Shown: piece after piece, positions 25,114 to 34,480 of the stretch | How the letters are laid out: every line of letters starts with the position of its first letter | How positions within the stretch are numbered: position 1 is the first letter of the stretch | The notes under the pieces: generated by a model | What the model was told of the DNA's origin: nothing | Seen by the model: the letters and a program-made list of their open reading frames with translations, nothing else | Databases searched by the model: none | Source of the DNA: Actinomycetes bacterium | GTDB taxonomy: Bacteria; Actinomycetota; Acidimicrobiia; Spongiisociales; JAHEDJ01 | Length of the DNA: 64,000 nt | Direction: 5' to 3' | Assembly: GCA_024641245.1 (NCBI GenBank) | Contig: JAHEDK010000008.1 | Span: forward strand, 1-64,000 | Position numbers and translations under genes: made by a program

Positions 25114-25857
25114 ATGACGGTTCGCTATGAGTTACGAGGCAACGTGGCGGTGATTTCGATCGAGCGACTCGATCGGCGCAACGCCATCAACCTGGAGACG
25201 GCCGATTTGCTGGGTGACGCTTGGCTTCGATTCGATTCCGATGAAGAGGCCTGCCTGGGCATTCTCACCGGCGCCGGGGGCATGTTCTCATCCGGCGCCG
25301 ACCTCAAAGACTTCGATCTCGTCGACCGTCCGGAGGGTTTCCTCGGGTTCACGAGAATGACCGTCTCGAAGCCGACGATTGCGGCGGTCGAGGGATACTG
25401 CGTGGCGGGCGGCCTCGAAATGGCCCTGTGGTGCGATCTGCGGGTCGCAGGGGAGGGAGCGGTCTTCGGGTGCTTCGAGCGGCGCTTCGGGGTGCCGCTG
25501 GCGGATGGCGGCACTCAGCGGCTACCGCATCTGGTCGGTTTGTCGAGGGCTATGGACATGGTGCTGACCGGAAGGCAGGTGGATGCCGGCGAAGCCCTCT
25601 CTATCGGAATGGCCGATCGGGTGGTCCCGAATGGGACTGCGCTGGATGCGGCACTCGAGTTGGCCGCCTCGATCGCGGCGTTTCCGCAGCCGACGGTTCG
25701 CTCCGACCGGATGGCGATGCTCGAAGGGCTGGGGCGACCCCTCGCAGAAGGATTGGAAATCGAACGCCTGCATGGCCTGGGCGTTCTCGACATCGCCGCC
25801 GAGGGCTCGGAGCGGTTTGAGAAGGGTGCCGGCCGCCACGGCGCGGGCATCGTTTGA
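25114..25857 (+). CDS. Enoyl-CoA hydratase/isomerase family protein
   Basis: 247 residues from the ATG at 25114 after AGGAGGG. Crotonase fold: oxyanion-hole segments are SSGADLKDF (about 52-60) and AVEGYCVAGGLEMAL (about 86-100). At the first catalytic Glu position of hydratases (near FGCFERRFGVPLADGG) the acidic pattern is not that of classical FadB, so isomerase or other crotonase activity is possible. It is convergent with fabH, with 3 bp between the ends. Confidence 0.9.
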   Translation: MTVRYELRGNVAVISIERLDRRNAINLETADLLGDAWLRFDSDEEACLGILTGAGGMFSSGADLKDFDLVDRPEGFLGFTRMTVSKPTIAAVEGYCVAGGLEMALWCDLRVAGEGAVFGCFERRFGVPLADGGTQRLPHLVGLSRAMDMVLTGRQVDAGEALSIGMADRVVPNGTALDAALELAASIAAFPQPTVRSDRMAMLEGLGRPLAEGLEIERLHGLGVLDIAAEGSERFEKGAGRHGAGIV

Positions 25858-25860
25858 GCA

Positions 25861-26877
25861 CTACCAGCGGAGCAGCATCGAACCCCAGGTGAAGCCGCCT
25901 CCGAAGGCGGCGACGGCCACCAGCATGCCGGGTTGGAGTGTGCCGTCCTCGACCGCGTCCCGCATGCCGAGGGGGATCGTGGCAGCCGTGGTGTTGCCGT
26001 ATTTGTGGATCGTGTTATACACCTTCTCGGCCGGGATCCCGAGTCGCTGGGCGACGGCCTCATTGATGCGCAGATTCGCCTGGTGGAAGAAGAACAGATC
26101 GACGTCATCGATCGTCACGTTGTTGGCCTCCAGGGCTTCCCGTATGCCTTCCGACATCCGCTTCACCGCGTTCACGTAGACGGATCTCCCGTTCATTTGC
26201 GGGTACTGGTCGCCGCGCTCGAGATGCGCATGCGTGACCAGCCCATCAGTGAAGGCCATCCCGGGAGAAGGAACCCACAGATCCTTGGCTCCTGTGCCAT
26301 CGGCATGCAGATGGGTGGAGAGAATCTGTGGATCGCTCGAAGTTCCGGCCTCCGTAGCTTCCACGACGACGGCTCCTGCGCCGTCCCCAAACAGCACGGT
26401 CACGTCACGCCCCCCGTCGCTGATGTCGAGGCCTTTCGAGTGTATCTCTGCTCCGATGACGAGGACCGTGCGGCACATGCCGGAGCGGATGAACTGGTCG
26501 GCGATCGATGCTGCGTAGACGAACCCGGTGCACTGCTGGCGAATGTCCAGCGCCGGGATCTCGCTGAGCCCCATCTTCGTCTGGAGGAAACAGGCGGTGC
26601 CCGGGAAGAAGTGATCGGAGCTGAGCGTCGCAACGATCAGCATGTCGACGTCCTCGTTGGCGATGCCGGCCGACGCGAGCGCGGCGTTGGCGGCTTCGAG
26701 CGCCAGATCGGATGTGGTGGTCTCGGGATCGACCCAGTGGCGCTGACGGATGCCGGTGCGCTCGACGATCCACTCGTTCGAGGTATCCATCAACTGCGCA
26801 AGGTCATCGTTGGTCACGACTCTGGGGGGAACGAACCCGCCGACTCCGATGATTTTCGATCGAACCGCTACCGTCAC
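25861..26877 (-). CDS. fabH: 3-oxoacyl-ACP synthase III
   Basis: 338 residues from the GTG at 26877, preceded by AAGGAG at 4 bases; upstream ATGs at 26907 and 26895 are in frame alternatives. It condenses an acyl-CoA primer with malonyl-ACP to start fatty-acid synthesis. The Cys-His-Asn triad is complete: Cys 116 in QQCTGF, His 265 in FFHQANLRI and Asn 295 in KYGNTTAA. GFVPPRVVTNDDL at the N-terminus fits FabH. No other fab gene is nearby, so it may be a paralogue with a special primer. Confidence 0.93.
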   Translation of the reverse strand: MTVAVRSKIIGVGGFVPPRVVTNDDLAQLMDTSNEWIVERTGIRQRHWVDPETTTSDLALEAANAALASAGIANEDVDMLIVATLSSDHFFPGTACFLQTKMGLSEIPALDIRQQCTGFVYAASIADQFIRSGMCRTVLVIGAEIHSKGLDISDGGRDVTVLFGDGAGAVVVEATEAGTSSDPQILSTHLHADGTGAKDLWVPSPGMAFTDGLVTHAHLERGDQYPQMNGRSVYVNAVKRMSEGIREALEANNVTIDDVDLFFFHQANLRINEAVAQRLGIPAEKVYNTIHKYGNTTAATIPLGMRDAVEDGTLQPGMLVAVAAFGGGFTWGSMLLRW

Positions 26878-26929
26878 GCCGCTCCTTCTGGTCATCAGTC
26901 CGGTCATGGTAGGCACGTACCGGGCACTC

Positions 26930-28117
26930 CTACCGGCCGGCGGACCTCCACGCCTCTCGAAGTGGAACCTTCGCGCCAATTCTCAGTATCGAGCCCCGAT
27001 ATACGCGTCCGCCCAATCTGATCAGGAAGTACGTTGCGGCGACCACCAGCCCCATCGAGACCAGCATTTCCCAGAACGGCACATCGGTCAGGGAGGCGCG
27101 GATCGGCATGACGAGCGGGGAGAGTGGAGGAACCATCGACCCGATGGTCGACAGGGTGCCATCGGGGTTCTCGAGAGCCGCCAGAGACACGAAATAGCCG
27201 GGTAGGAGCAGCATCACCGGGAGCATCCCGACGCTCTGGGCATCCTCCTGTCTCGACACAGTCGCTCCGATCGCCGCATAGACGACGCTGAAGAACGAGT
27301 AGCCGAGCAGGTACCAGAAGACGATCCACATCAGTACTCGCATGCTCAGCGCTCCGAGGTCCACGTCGGCGATGTCGAACATGCTCACCATGAGGAGCGA
27401 GGCGGTGCCCAACAAGATGAGTTGCACGAGGCCGAGAACGCCGATACCCAGCACCTTGCCGGCCAGCAGCTCATGTGGTCGGACCCGTGAGAGGACCACC
27501 TCGACCACCCTGGACGATTTCTCCTCCATCACTCCCATCATCACGAACTGTCCGAACATCAGGATTGAGATGTAGAGGATGAACGAACCTGCGTAGGCTG
27601 CCACTTGTTTCGGCCCTGCCTCCGGGTCGGGTTCGTTGAGCGTGCGTGAATCCAGCGGTGGCGGATTGAGCAGCGAGGTGGCTTCTTCGGCGCTGAGTCC
27701 GAGATCGGCGATGACCTGCCGGCGGTCGATGCCTTGGACCGCAGCGGTGATGATCGAAGCGAGTTGCAGAGATGGTTCCTCGTTCCAGACGAGGTCGGAG
27801 CCGTCGACGATGAGGACATCTGCGCGACCGGCCGCGACCGCGGCTTCGCCCTCACCGGTATTCGAGTACGACGTGAGTTCGACCGCCTTGTCGAATGCCC
27901 CGGCGGATGCGGACAGCGCAGTTTCGAGTCCGTCCGGCCGGCTTCCTACGACGCCGATTTCGTAGGGCGGCGCGTCTCGCATCTCGATTGCCATGAGTGG
28001 CCCGACCGCGGCGACGAGCCCGATGATGACAACCATCGATACCAGGAAGGCTCGGCTCTTGGCGCGTTGCAGGAAGTCGCGGGCCGCCACTAGGCGGATC
28101 TGACGGAGAGTGTTCAT
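26930..28117 (-). CDS. ABC-2 type transporter permease (NatB-like)
   Basis: 395 residues. An N-terminal helix (about 24-44) is followed by a large extracytoplasmic domain of about 140 residues and then five membrane helices. The segment GVMEEKSSRVVEVVLSRVRPHELLAGKVLGIG is the hallmark of NatB/CcmB-like ABC-2 permeases. It overlaps the upstream ATPase gene by 4 bp (ATGA), so the two are coupled. Together they form an exporter, possibly for Na+ or a lipid/drug; substrate not predictable. Confidence 0.9.
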   Translation of the reverse strand: MNTLRQIRLVAARDFLQRAKSRAFLVSMVVIIGLVAAVGPLMAIEMRDAPPYEIGVVGSRPDGLETALSASAGAFDKAVELTSYSNTGEGEAAVAAGRADVLIVDGSDLVWNEEPSLQLASIITAAVQGIDRRQVIADLGLSAEEATSLLNPPPLDSRTLNEPDPEAGPKQVAAYAGSFILYISILMFGQFVMMGVMEEKSSRVVEVVLSRVRPHELLAGKVLGIGVLGLVQLILLGTASLLMVSMFDIADVDLGALSMRVLMWIVFWYLLGYSFFSVVYAAIGATVSRQEDAQSVGMLPVMLLLPGYFVSLAALENPDGTLSTIGSMVPPLSPLVMPIRASLTDVPFWEMLVSMGLVVAATYFLIRLGGRVYRGSILRIGAKVPLREAWRSAGR

Positions 28118-28998
28118 CGCCGCACCGTCTCCCTGAAGATGTCGGAAAGCCGGGGTGGTTCAACCGAGAACTTCGTAACCGTACCGTCGGCCTGCGCCTG
28201 TTCGAGGAGCTGGGCGAGGTCGGTCTGACGGTCGATCAGGTACCGATTGCCACCGCGGGCGTTGCCGATGAATTGCGCTCCGGCACTCTGCGGCTTCCAC
28301 TCGTGTCCGTTGACGGTCACTTCGAGGTGGAGGTACTCGGATCGGCTCTTGAGCGTTTCGAGAACTCCCGAGACCATTACCCGGCCGTGGTCGATGATGA
28401 CGACGTCCTCGCACACGTCTTCGACCAGGTCGAGTTGATGGCTCGAGAACACGACGCCCATGCCGGAGTCGGCGAGCCGGCGCAGAATGTCGGCCATTGC
28501 CTCGACTCCGAGTGGATCCAGACCGGCGAATGGCTCATCGAGCACCGCCATTTTCGGCCTGTGGACGAGCGAAGCGGCCAGCTGTACGCGCTGCTGGTTG
28601 CCATGCGACAGCTCTTCGAGTTTGGACAGCGAGCGATCGGCAAGTCCCAGTTGGTGGAGCCAGGCGGCCGATTCGGCGGCGGCATCAGATCGGCTCAGCC
28701 CGGAGAGACGGCCGAAGTACGCAAGTTGTTCCCCGATCTTCATCTTGGGGTAAAGCCCTCGTTCTTCCGGCATGTATCCGAACGTGAGGCGGTCGGCATG
28801 GTCGACGGGCCGGCCGTTCCAAGTCACGGACCCGGTGTCGGGGTCGACGAGGCCAAACACACAGCGCATTGCGGTGGTCTTTCCGGCGCCGTTCGGTCCG
28901 AGGAATCCGACGATCCGGCCGGGAGCCACATCGAAGCCTGCGCCGTCCAGCGCCACTACATCGCCAAACCTCTTGTGAAGTCCCACGAGCGACAGCAA
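28114..28998 (-). CDS. ABC transporter ATP-binding protein (NatA-like)
   Basis: 294 residues if the TTG at 28998 is used, which follows GGGAGG at 5 bases; the in-frame GTG at 29004 overlaps that ribosome site. Walker A GPNGAGKTT, signature LSHGNQQ (Ser-His-Gly in place of SGGQ), Walker B MAVLDEPFAGLD and the switch His in SSHQLDLVE are all present. A C-terminal extension after 220 is typical of NatA/DrrA-type exporters. Partner of the permease immediately downstream. Confidence 0.92.
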   Translation of the reverse strand: MLSLVGLHKRFGDVVALDGAGFDVAPGRIVGFLGPNGAGKTTAMRCVFGLVDPDTGSVTWNGRPVDHADRLTFGYMPEERGLYPKMKIGEQLAYFGRLSGLSRSDAAAESAAWLHQLGLADRSLSKLEELSHGNQQRVQLAASLVHRPKMAVLDEPFAGLDPLGVEAMADILRRLADSGMGVVFSSHQLDLVEDVCEDVVIIDHGRVMVSGVLETLKSRSEYLHLEVTVNGHEWKPQSAGAQFIGNARGGNRYLIDRQTDLAQLLEQAQADGTVTKFSVEPPRLSDIFRETVRR

Positions 28999-29060
28999 AC
29001 ACACCTCCCGTGCGCGTTTCGCTGCAACGGTGCCACAGCGTCCGGTCGGAACACAGGGGC

Positions 29061-29096
29061 AAGTAGGGCCGTTTAGATGCCCAAAAGGCCCTACTT
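29061..29096. promoter_or_regulatory. 10-bp inverted repeat in the divergent ABC promoter region
   Basis: AAGTAGGGCC (29061-29070) and GGCCCTACTT (29087-29096) are perfect complements with a 16-base spacer. It lies between the two oppositely directed ABC operons and could be an operator or a transcript-leader hairpin. Confidence 0.4.
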
Positions 29097-29108
29097 CTAG
29101 GAGCGGAC

Positions 29109-29150
29109 TTGACAGGGGTGCATCATTATGACATCATGGAGACATCATGG
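29109..29150 (+). promoter_or_regulatory. TTGACA box and two direct repeats GACATCATGG
   Basis: TTGACA at 29109-29114 resembles a -35 box, though no clear -10 is found at 17 bases. GACATCATGG occurs at 29130-29139 and 29141-29150, an 11-base period covering the ribosome site and the ATG at 29147. A repressor bound here would block both transcription and initiation; no regulator gene is adjacent. Confidence 0.35.
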
Positions 29151-30127
29151 TAATGTCTGATGGGGATTCTGCTGGCACCAGCGCGGCAGACTGGACATTT
29201 CGAGCAGAGGACGTCACGAAGACTTACAACGGCGAGGTTTTCGCCAACGATGCCATTTCCATCGAAGTACAGCCCGGTGAGGTCTACGGGTTGCTCGGCC
29301 CAAACGGAGCCGGCAAGACCACATTTGTGAAACAGATCATCGGTCTTCTCAAGCCGACCTCCGGTCGGATCACCCTCGGCCCGTATGATCTCGTCGAAGA
29401 CCCGGACGTCGCCAGGCAACTCTGCTCCTATCTTCCTCAAGCTCAGATGCCGATCGAGTCGTTCAAGATGCACGAGGCGGTGCACATCACGGGACTCATC
29501 CGTGGCGGGCCGGCCGATGAGGTCAGGGCCCGGGGTGATGCCCTTATCGAAGCACTCGATCTCACCGAGTGGAGAAACACCATGGGCCACAAGTTGTCGG
29601 GTGGTGTCCGCAGATTGGTCGGCTACATCATGACGACCGTGTGGCCGGGCAAGGTGGTGATCCTCGATGAGCCGACCAACGACGTCGATCCGAGGCGACG
29701 CCGGCTGCTGTGGGATCAGATCCGATCGCTGGGCCGCGAGGGGGCGGCGGTATTCCTCGTCACTCACAATGTGCTCGAAGCTGAAAAGGCCGTCGATCGC
29801 CTGGCCATCATCAATGAAGGAAAGCTCATCGCGCAAGGGACGCCTTCCTCGCTGAAACTGGACGACCGCGGCCGACTCAGGCTGCAGCTGATGCTCGTGC
29901 CCGGTAACGGCGTGCCTGAGTTGCCGGCGATCGTCCACGATTCGGCCCGGGTGGGCAACAACCTGATGATGGTCATCGACGAAGGGGATGCCGCAGCAGG
30001 AATCGCCTGGGCGCAGCTGATGATGGTTGAGGGGATAGCCGAGGAGTACGCCCTCGGTGCAACGACCCTCGAGGACGTCTATATCCGTCTGACCGGCCAC
30101 ACTTCCGCGGAGCCGGACGGCACATGA
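29147..30127 (+). CDS. ABC transporter ATP-binding protein
   Basis: 326 residues with GGAG 5 bases before the ATG. Walker A is GPNGAGKTT, the Q-loop follows at YLPQAQMP, the signature is LSGGVRR, Walker B is KVVILDEPTNDVDP and the switch is VTHNVLEAE. A C-terminal domain of about 90 residues follows, as in multidrug/antibiotic exporters. It overlaps the next gene by 4 bp and heads a three-gene operon with two permeases. Confidence 0.93.
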   Translation: MVMSDGDSAGTSAADWTFRAEDVTKTYNGEVFANDAISIEVQPGEVYGLLGPNGAGKTTFVKQIIGLLKPTSGRITLGPYDLVEDPDVARQLCSYLPQAQMPIESFKMHEAVHITGLIRGGPADEVRARGDALIEALDLTEWRNTMGHKLSGGVRRLVGYIMTTVWPGKVVILDEPTNDVDPRRRRLLWDQIRSLGREGAAVFLVTHNVLEAEKAVDRLAIINEGKLIAQGTPSSLKLDDRGRLRLQLMLVPGNGVPELPAIVHDSARVGNNLMMVIDEGDAAAGIAWAQLMMVEGIAEEYALGATTLEDVYIRLTGHTSAEPDGT

Positions 30128-30915
30128 CGGCGACCGCGCACTCTATGCAGGTGATCCCGGTCAAGCGGTCCGGGCCGGTCCATTGGCTTCGCAGCTACCG
30201 GGCCATGCTTCGCTGGCAACTCACCGACATGCGACTCCTGCTTCCGCTCACCGTCATGGTGCAACTCTTGTCTGGAGTCGGGCTGGTCCTCGGATTCGGG
30301 TTGCTCATTTCCGACATCACGGAGTCCGTCGCCCTGTACCTATCTACCGGGGCAGTGGTCGTCACGCTGGTGCTCGTCGGGGTCATCATGGGCCCGCAAT
30401 TGATCGCCCAGCAGAAGAGCTCCGGTTCGTACGATTTCATGTGGTCGTTGCCGGTGCCCCGCAGTTCGGCTTCTGCGGCCTGGGTGACGCTCAACGTGTT
30501 CATTGCCCTGCCGGCGATGCTCGGCGCGCTGGGTGCGGCGATCTGGCGGTATGACGTGACATTCGAGGTGTCATTTATGGTCGCCCCCGCCGTCGGACTC
30601 ACCCTGCTGACCGGCACACTGATCGGGTATGCTATTGCCCACGCCGTTCCCAAGCCCGATATCACACAGCTGATTTCGCAGCTCTTGATCTTCGTCATAT
30701 TCGGTTTCTCGCCGATCAGCTATCCGATCGAGAACCTGCCCGGCTGGCTGGCGACTGTGAATGAGTACCTCCCGTTCTATCCGATGGCCAACGTCGTGCG
30801 TGACTCGTTGACCAACGGAATAGTGACGGAGGTGGGGCGTTCCTATGTGATTCTCGGTGTTTGGGCTTTGGGTGCGGCCATGGTTGCCGGCTGGGTGTTG
30901 AGGAGGCGGAAGTGA
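30124..30915 (+). CDS. ABC-2 type permease, first of a paralogous pair
   Basis: 263 residues, six membrane helices. It starts within the last codons of the ATPase gene (ATGA overlap). The N-terminal pattern W-RSYRAMLRW and the mid segment YDFMWSLPVPRSS recur in the next gene. The ending LPFYPMANVVRDSL is typical of ABC-2 permeases. It likely pairs with the next protein as a heterodimer. Confidence 0.88.
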   Translation: MTATAHSMQVIPVKRSGPVHWLRSYRAMLRWQLTDMRLLLPLTVMVQLLSGVGLVLGFGLLISDITESVALYLSTGAVVVTLVLVGVIMGPQLIAQQKSSGSYDFMWSLPVPRSSASAAWVTLNVFIALPAMLGALGAAIWRYDVTFEVSFMVAPAVGLTLLTGTLIGYAIAHAVPKPDITQLISQLLIFVIFGFSPISYPIENLPGWLATVNEYLPFYPMANVVRDSLTNGIVTEVGRSYVILGVWALGAAMVAGWVLRRRK

Positions 30916-31691
30916 ACGCCGCCATGCACTCGCCCGTCGTGCGGTCCGGGTCTTCCTACTGGCTCGGTAGCTACCGGTCGATGCTGCGCTTCGAGCTGAT
31001 CAACATGCGGACGTTCCTGGCGTTCGCTCTTGTCATCCAGATTCTCACCGGAGCGGGGATGGCTTTTCTCTACGGCTTCTACATCGGAGAAATGCCTGCG
31101 ACCGCACGGATGTTCATCGTGACCGGGATTCCGGCGCTGGCGCTGGTACCGATCGGCCTCGTCATGGTTCCCGCCTCGATAATGATGCACAAGATCCGCG
31201 ACACCTACGACTTCGTTTGGTCGCTTCCCGTTCCGCGCATGACGTCGGCGGCAGCCACGTTCACGGTGTTCACCGCGCTGGCGATTCCCGGCACGGCCAT
31301 TGCCTTGATCGTGGCCGATCTCTACTACGACGTCACCCTGGTCTGGTCCTGGGCGCTGATTCCGGCAGTGTTGCTGACGTCACTGATGGCGACCTCGGTC
31401 GGTTTTGCGATGGCGCACGCCATTCCCGAGCCTCGCTTCACCAACCTGTTCACCAACATCGTCATGTTCATGGCCATGCTGTTCGCGCCGATAGTGGTGC
31501 CGATCGCCCAGTTCCCGGAGTGGTGGGCCTCGGTGCACCGGGTGTTGCCGTTCTATCACATGGCCCAGATCATCCGTGCCTCCTTGTCGAACGGTCTCGT
31601 GGAGTCGGTTGGCACATCGTGGGCTGTGCTGACGACCTGGACGGTTGGGGCTTGGCTGCTCGCCGGATGGGTGGTCGGTCGCCGCAAGTGA
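30912..31691 (+). CDS. ABC-2 type permease, second of a paralogous pair
   Basis: 259 residues from a GTG that overlaps the stop of the preceding gene (GTGA) after AGGAGG. Six membrane helices; YDFVWSLPVPRMTSA and LPFYHMAQIIRASLSNG match the preceding permease position by position, showing a gene duplication. Product of a translationally coupled exporter operon with unknown cargo. Confidence 0.88.
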   Translation: MNAAMHSPVVRSGSSYWLGSYRSMLRFELINMRTFLAFALVIQILTGAGMAFLYGFYIGEMPATARMFIVTGIPALALVPIGLVMVPASIMMHKIRDTYDFVWSLPVPRMTSAAATFTVFTALAIPGTAIALIVADLYYDVTLVWSWALIPAVLLTSLMATSVGFAMAHAIPEPRFTNLFTNIVMFMAMLFAPIVVPIAQFPEWWASVHRVLPFYHMAQIIRASLSNGLVESVGTSWAVLTTWTVGAWLLAGWVVGRRK

Positions 31692-31762
31692 GCGGTTGGG
31701 CGAAACCATCGATGACCGCCCTCGGTTAGTGTCGTGACTTCGTAGGCTCGGAGGTCAACGCG

Positions 31763-33895
31763 ATGGATCGAATCGCCCGGATAATCGTCGAGCATTCCAG
31801 GCGTATCCTGGCCGTCACCGGCTTGGTCACGCTGCTGTCGCTTCTGATGCTGTTCCGCATGGACTTCAACGCGGACGTTTCCTCATTCATCATCGAGGGC
31901 AGCGCGGTCGGCAGGGATTTCGCCGATCTGCAGGACAAGTACGCCACCTCTGATCCCATCAACGTCGTCATCTCCTTGCCGGCCGGGCAGTCGTTCACGG
32001 AGAAGGCTTCGCTGTTGTCCTTGCTCGAGATCCGCAATGATCTGGCCGTGATGCCTGGCGTCACTTCGGTCGCCTCGCTGATCCCCGATGTGAATCCCCT
32101 CACCGGCACGCCGGTTACTGCGGCGATGCTGAATCTTGCACCGGATGAACAGCTCGCCGGTCTGCTCGACACGAATCCGCTGGCCGAAGTGTTTGTCAGT
32201 GAGGATGGCCGGCACTCGATGTTGATGGTTGTGCCCGACGACGACGGCATGTCCATGGCGCTGGACCTCGCCGACTACCGGCCGCCCGCCGGCATCGACC
32301 TCGTTCTGTCCGGCAACCCGGTCATCTTCGCCAAAGTGATCGATATCCTTTCCTTCTTCTTACTGGTGATTCCACCAATTGTGATGGTGTTGCTCATCGG
32401 CACCTTCTATGCCACGATCGGGGATCGGCGCTTGAGTGTGCTGGCGCTCGTGCCGGCTCTGCTCGGCGCCGTTTGGACCTTCGGATTCATCTTTGCCCTC
32501 GGCCGCCAGATCGACGTGGTGACGGTCATCGTTCCCATCTTCGTAATCGTCATGGGCTCCGCCGACGGCCTTCACTTCGTGACCCACTTCCAGGAGGTCG
32601 CCGAGCGATCAATCGATCCGGTGGAGCGGGTTCGATCTGCATTGCGACACGTCGGGGTTCCGATGATCCTTACGACGGTTTCTACCGCGGCCGGGTTCTT
32701 GTCTCTGACCTTCACCGACGTTCGCCCGATTCGTCAAATGGGATTGTTCGCCGCCACCGGAATCGTGTTCGCCGGGATCATCTCTTTCTTCTCGCTCCCG
32801 GCGCTGTTGAGCCGCCTCGCGATCGATGCCAAACACCACACTGCCATCCTCGGCCCGAAGGTGACTGCAGCACTGAAGCGGCTCGTTCTGACCAGGATCC
32901 CGGCCCTCGCATTGACCGTCGGCCTCGTTGTCTTCGCGATCCTGACCATCCCTCGACTGACCGTCGACGCGGATCAGTTGTTCTTCTTCAAGGACAACGA
33001 TCCGGTGCGGGAAGCGTTTGTCAGAACCGAGGCACTCTTCGGTGGAGCAACCCCGCTCACCGGCGAGTTCGCGTTCGATCCTGCCGGCGGCGCCGGGCAG
33101 CTCGGTGCGGTCCTGACGGTGTCGCGACAGATGGAGGCTCTGCCCGGGGTGCGGACCGTGTTCTCGCTGGCCGACATGGCAGCAGCATTGCCGACCGAAC
33201 AGGTGGAAGCGGTCTTGAGCGGGGAGGTGGAGCTCCCGCTCGGGAGCATGGTGTCTGAAGACGGACTGAGGTTCATGTTGTTGCCGTCGGGATTCAGCAA
33301 TGAAGATCTTCAGGGTTGGCTCGACTTCGTGGACGAGAACGATGAGGTGCGCGTGCTGACCGGAATGCCGATCATCTGGGATGAGATCGCTCGATTGGTG
33401 CTGACCGCTCAGGTGGTGTCGCTCGTTGTCGCCTTTCTGCTCGTGTTCGTGATGTTGATGATCGCCTACCGTCGCCTCAGGGAAACGCTGGTGTCGTTGG
33501 TCCCCGTGACGCTCACCATTGCCACTTTGCTCGGTTTCGTGGCGATATCCGGGATCCAGCTCAATCTGTTGACGGCGATTATCTCGAGCATCGTGCTCGG
33601 GGTTGGCATCGACTACTCGATCCACTTCGTGGCGGCAATCGACAACGCCAGGGGAGAGGGCGATGGATACGTGCTGCGGGCCATCGACCGCGCCGGGCGC
33701 CCGATCGTCGCCAACGCGCTCGGCATTGCGATAGCTTTGAGCGCCCTGTGGTTATCGCCGCTGGCCATACATCCACAGGTATCGATGATCATGTGGGTTT
33801 CGATGGTGACGGCCGCGCTGTCGGCGCTGCTCATAATTCCGGCCCTGCTACCCCGCGCCGGGGTCCGGCCGGTGAACGGCGTCGATCCGGACTAG
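31763..33895 (+). CDS. RND-superfamily exporter (MMPL/HAE3 type)
   Basis: 710 residues after GGAGG at 8 bases. The topology is one helix, an external domain of about 180 residues, five helices, then the same again, giving the two-fold RND plan with 12 helices. The conserved MGSADGLHFVTHF in the first half and LGVGIDYSIHFVAAIDNAR in the second mark helices 4 and 10 and carry the charged proton-relay residues. HAE3 proteins move hydrophobic molecules such as hopanoids or lipids. The 3' end overlaps the convergent receiver gene by 4 bp. Confidence 0.9.
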   Translation: MDRIARIIVEHSRRILAVTGLVTLLSLLMLFRMDFNADVSSFIIEGSAVGRDFADLQDKYATSDPINVVISLPAGQSFTEKASLLSLLEIRNDLAVMPGVTSVASLIPDVNPLTGTPVTAAMLNLAPDEQLAGLLDTNPLAEVFVSEDGRHSMLMVVPDDDGMSMALDLADYRPPAGIDLVLSGNPVIFAKVIDILSFFLLVIPPIVMVLLIGTFYATIGDRRLSVLALVPALLGAVWTFGFIFALGRQIDVVTVIVPIFVIVMGSADGLHFVTHFQEVAERSIDPVERVRSALRHVGVPMILTTVSTAAGFLSLTFTDVRPIRQMGLFAATGIVFAGIISFFSLPALLSRLAIDAKHHTAILGPKVTAALKRLVLTRIPALALTVGLVVFAILTIPRLTVDADQLFFFKDNDPVREAFVRTEALFGGATPLTGEFAFDPAGGAGQLGAVLTVSRQMEALPGVRTVFSLADMAAALPTEQVEAVLSGEVELPLGSMVSEDGLRFMLLPSGFSNEDLQGWLDFVDENDEVRVLTGMPIIWDEIARLVLTAQVVSLVVAFLLVFVMLMIAYRRLRETLVSLVPVTLTIATLLGFVAISGIQLNLLTAIISSIVLGVGIDYSIHFVAAIDNARGEGDGYVLRAIDRAGRPIVANALGIAIALSALWLSPLAIHPQVSMIMWVSMVTAALSALLIIPALLPRAGVRPVNGVDPD

Positions 33896-34266
33896 TCGTC
33901 GAGATTGAGTAGACGGCGTACCTGCGTGCGGAGGTGGGCCGGAGCGAACGGTTTGCCGATGAATGCAGAGGCGTTGGTAACGTTGGCTCTCCCGCTGATC
34001 GCGTCGTGGTCGTGCGCCGACATGATCAGAACCGGAATCAGCTTTGTCCGCTCGTCTTCGCGCAGTCGGGCCAGGATTTCCCAGCCGTCGACATCGGGCA
34101 GCGCGATGTCCAGGATGATGAGGTCCGGGACATGCTCGAAGCTGGCGACCAGGCCCGATTCTCCGTCTACCTCGGTGAGCACTTCATACCCCTCCCGGCC
34201 CAGCGCGATCTCGAGGAGTCGCAGCGTGGCGGGGGCGTCGTCGATGACAAGAATGCGGTGGGTCAC
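33892..34266 (-). CDS. Single-domain response regulator (receiver only)
   Basis: 124 residues consisting only of a receiver domain: acidic pair DD at 9-10, phosphoacceptor Asp 53 in LDIALPD, Ser 82/83 region MSAHD and Lys in IGKPF. No output domain, so it acts by protein contact (CheY-like). Start is GTG at 34266 with GGAG close upstream. No histidine kinase is adjacent. The C-terminal stop overlaps the RND exporter stop. Confidence 0.92.
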   Translation of the reverse strand: MTHRILVIDDAPATLRLLEIALGREGYEVLTEVDGESGLVASFEHVPDLIILDIALPDVDGWEILARLREDERTKLIPVLIMSAHDHDAISGRANVTNASAFIGKPFAPAHLRTQVRRLLNLDD

Positions 34267-34480
34267 TGTCTCCTACTCGGGTCGCGACGTCGGAGGGATT
34301 CTGGCACGACGGGAGAACACTTGCAGCATTCGCCGCCAACGTGAGCACAGCCGGGCCCCCGGTGGACCGGCCGTCCACTCCGAGCACCGCGATGCAGAGC
34401 CCGAGGTTGCGGTGCCTGGCTGGTCGCCGGTAATCCGTTTCGGCGGCCGGTCGAATCAACTTGTCGAAGGTGATGGCCAC
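34184..34480 (-). CDS. Possible small ORF with perfect ribosome site
   Basis: On the minus strand AAGGAGGT stands 5 bases before a GTG at 34480 that opens 98 codons (starting VAITFDKLIRPAAETDYRR). The last 83 bases overlap the start of the receiver gene in another frame, and the second half is Arg/His-rich and unconvincing. Either a short protein is made or the frame has been broken. No homology is recognised. Confidence 0.3.
   Translation of the reverse strand: MAITFDKLIRPAAETDYRRPARHRNLGLCIAVLGVDGRSTGGPAVLTLAANAASVLPSCQNPSDVATRVGDSDPPHSCHRRRPRHAATPRDRAGPGGV

Noticed and set aside
29109-29137. A canonical sigma-70-type promoter starting with TTGACA
   Set aside because: The -35 box is perfect but no acceptable -10 occurs at 16-18 bases, so it is kept only as a low-confidence regulatory site.
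26930-31691. The two neighbouring ABC systems as one four- or five-component transporter
   Set aside because: Each has its own ATPase and permease(s), they are divergently transcribed and belong to different ABC-2 subtypes.
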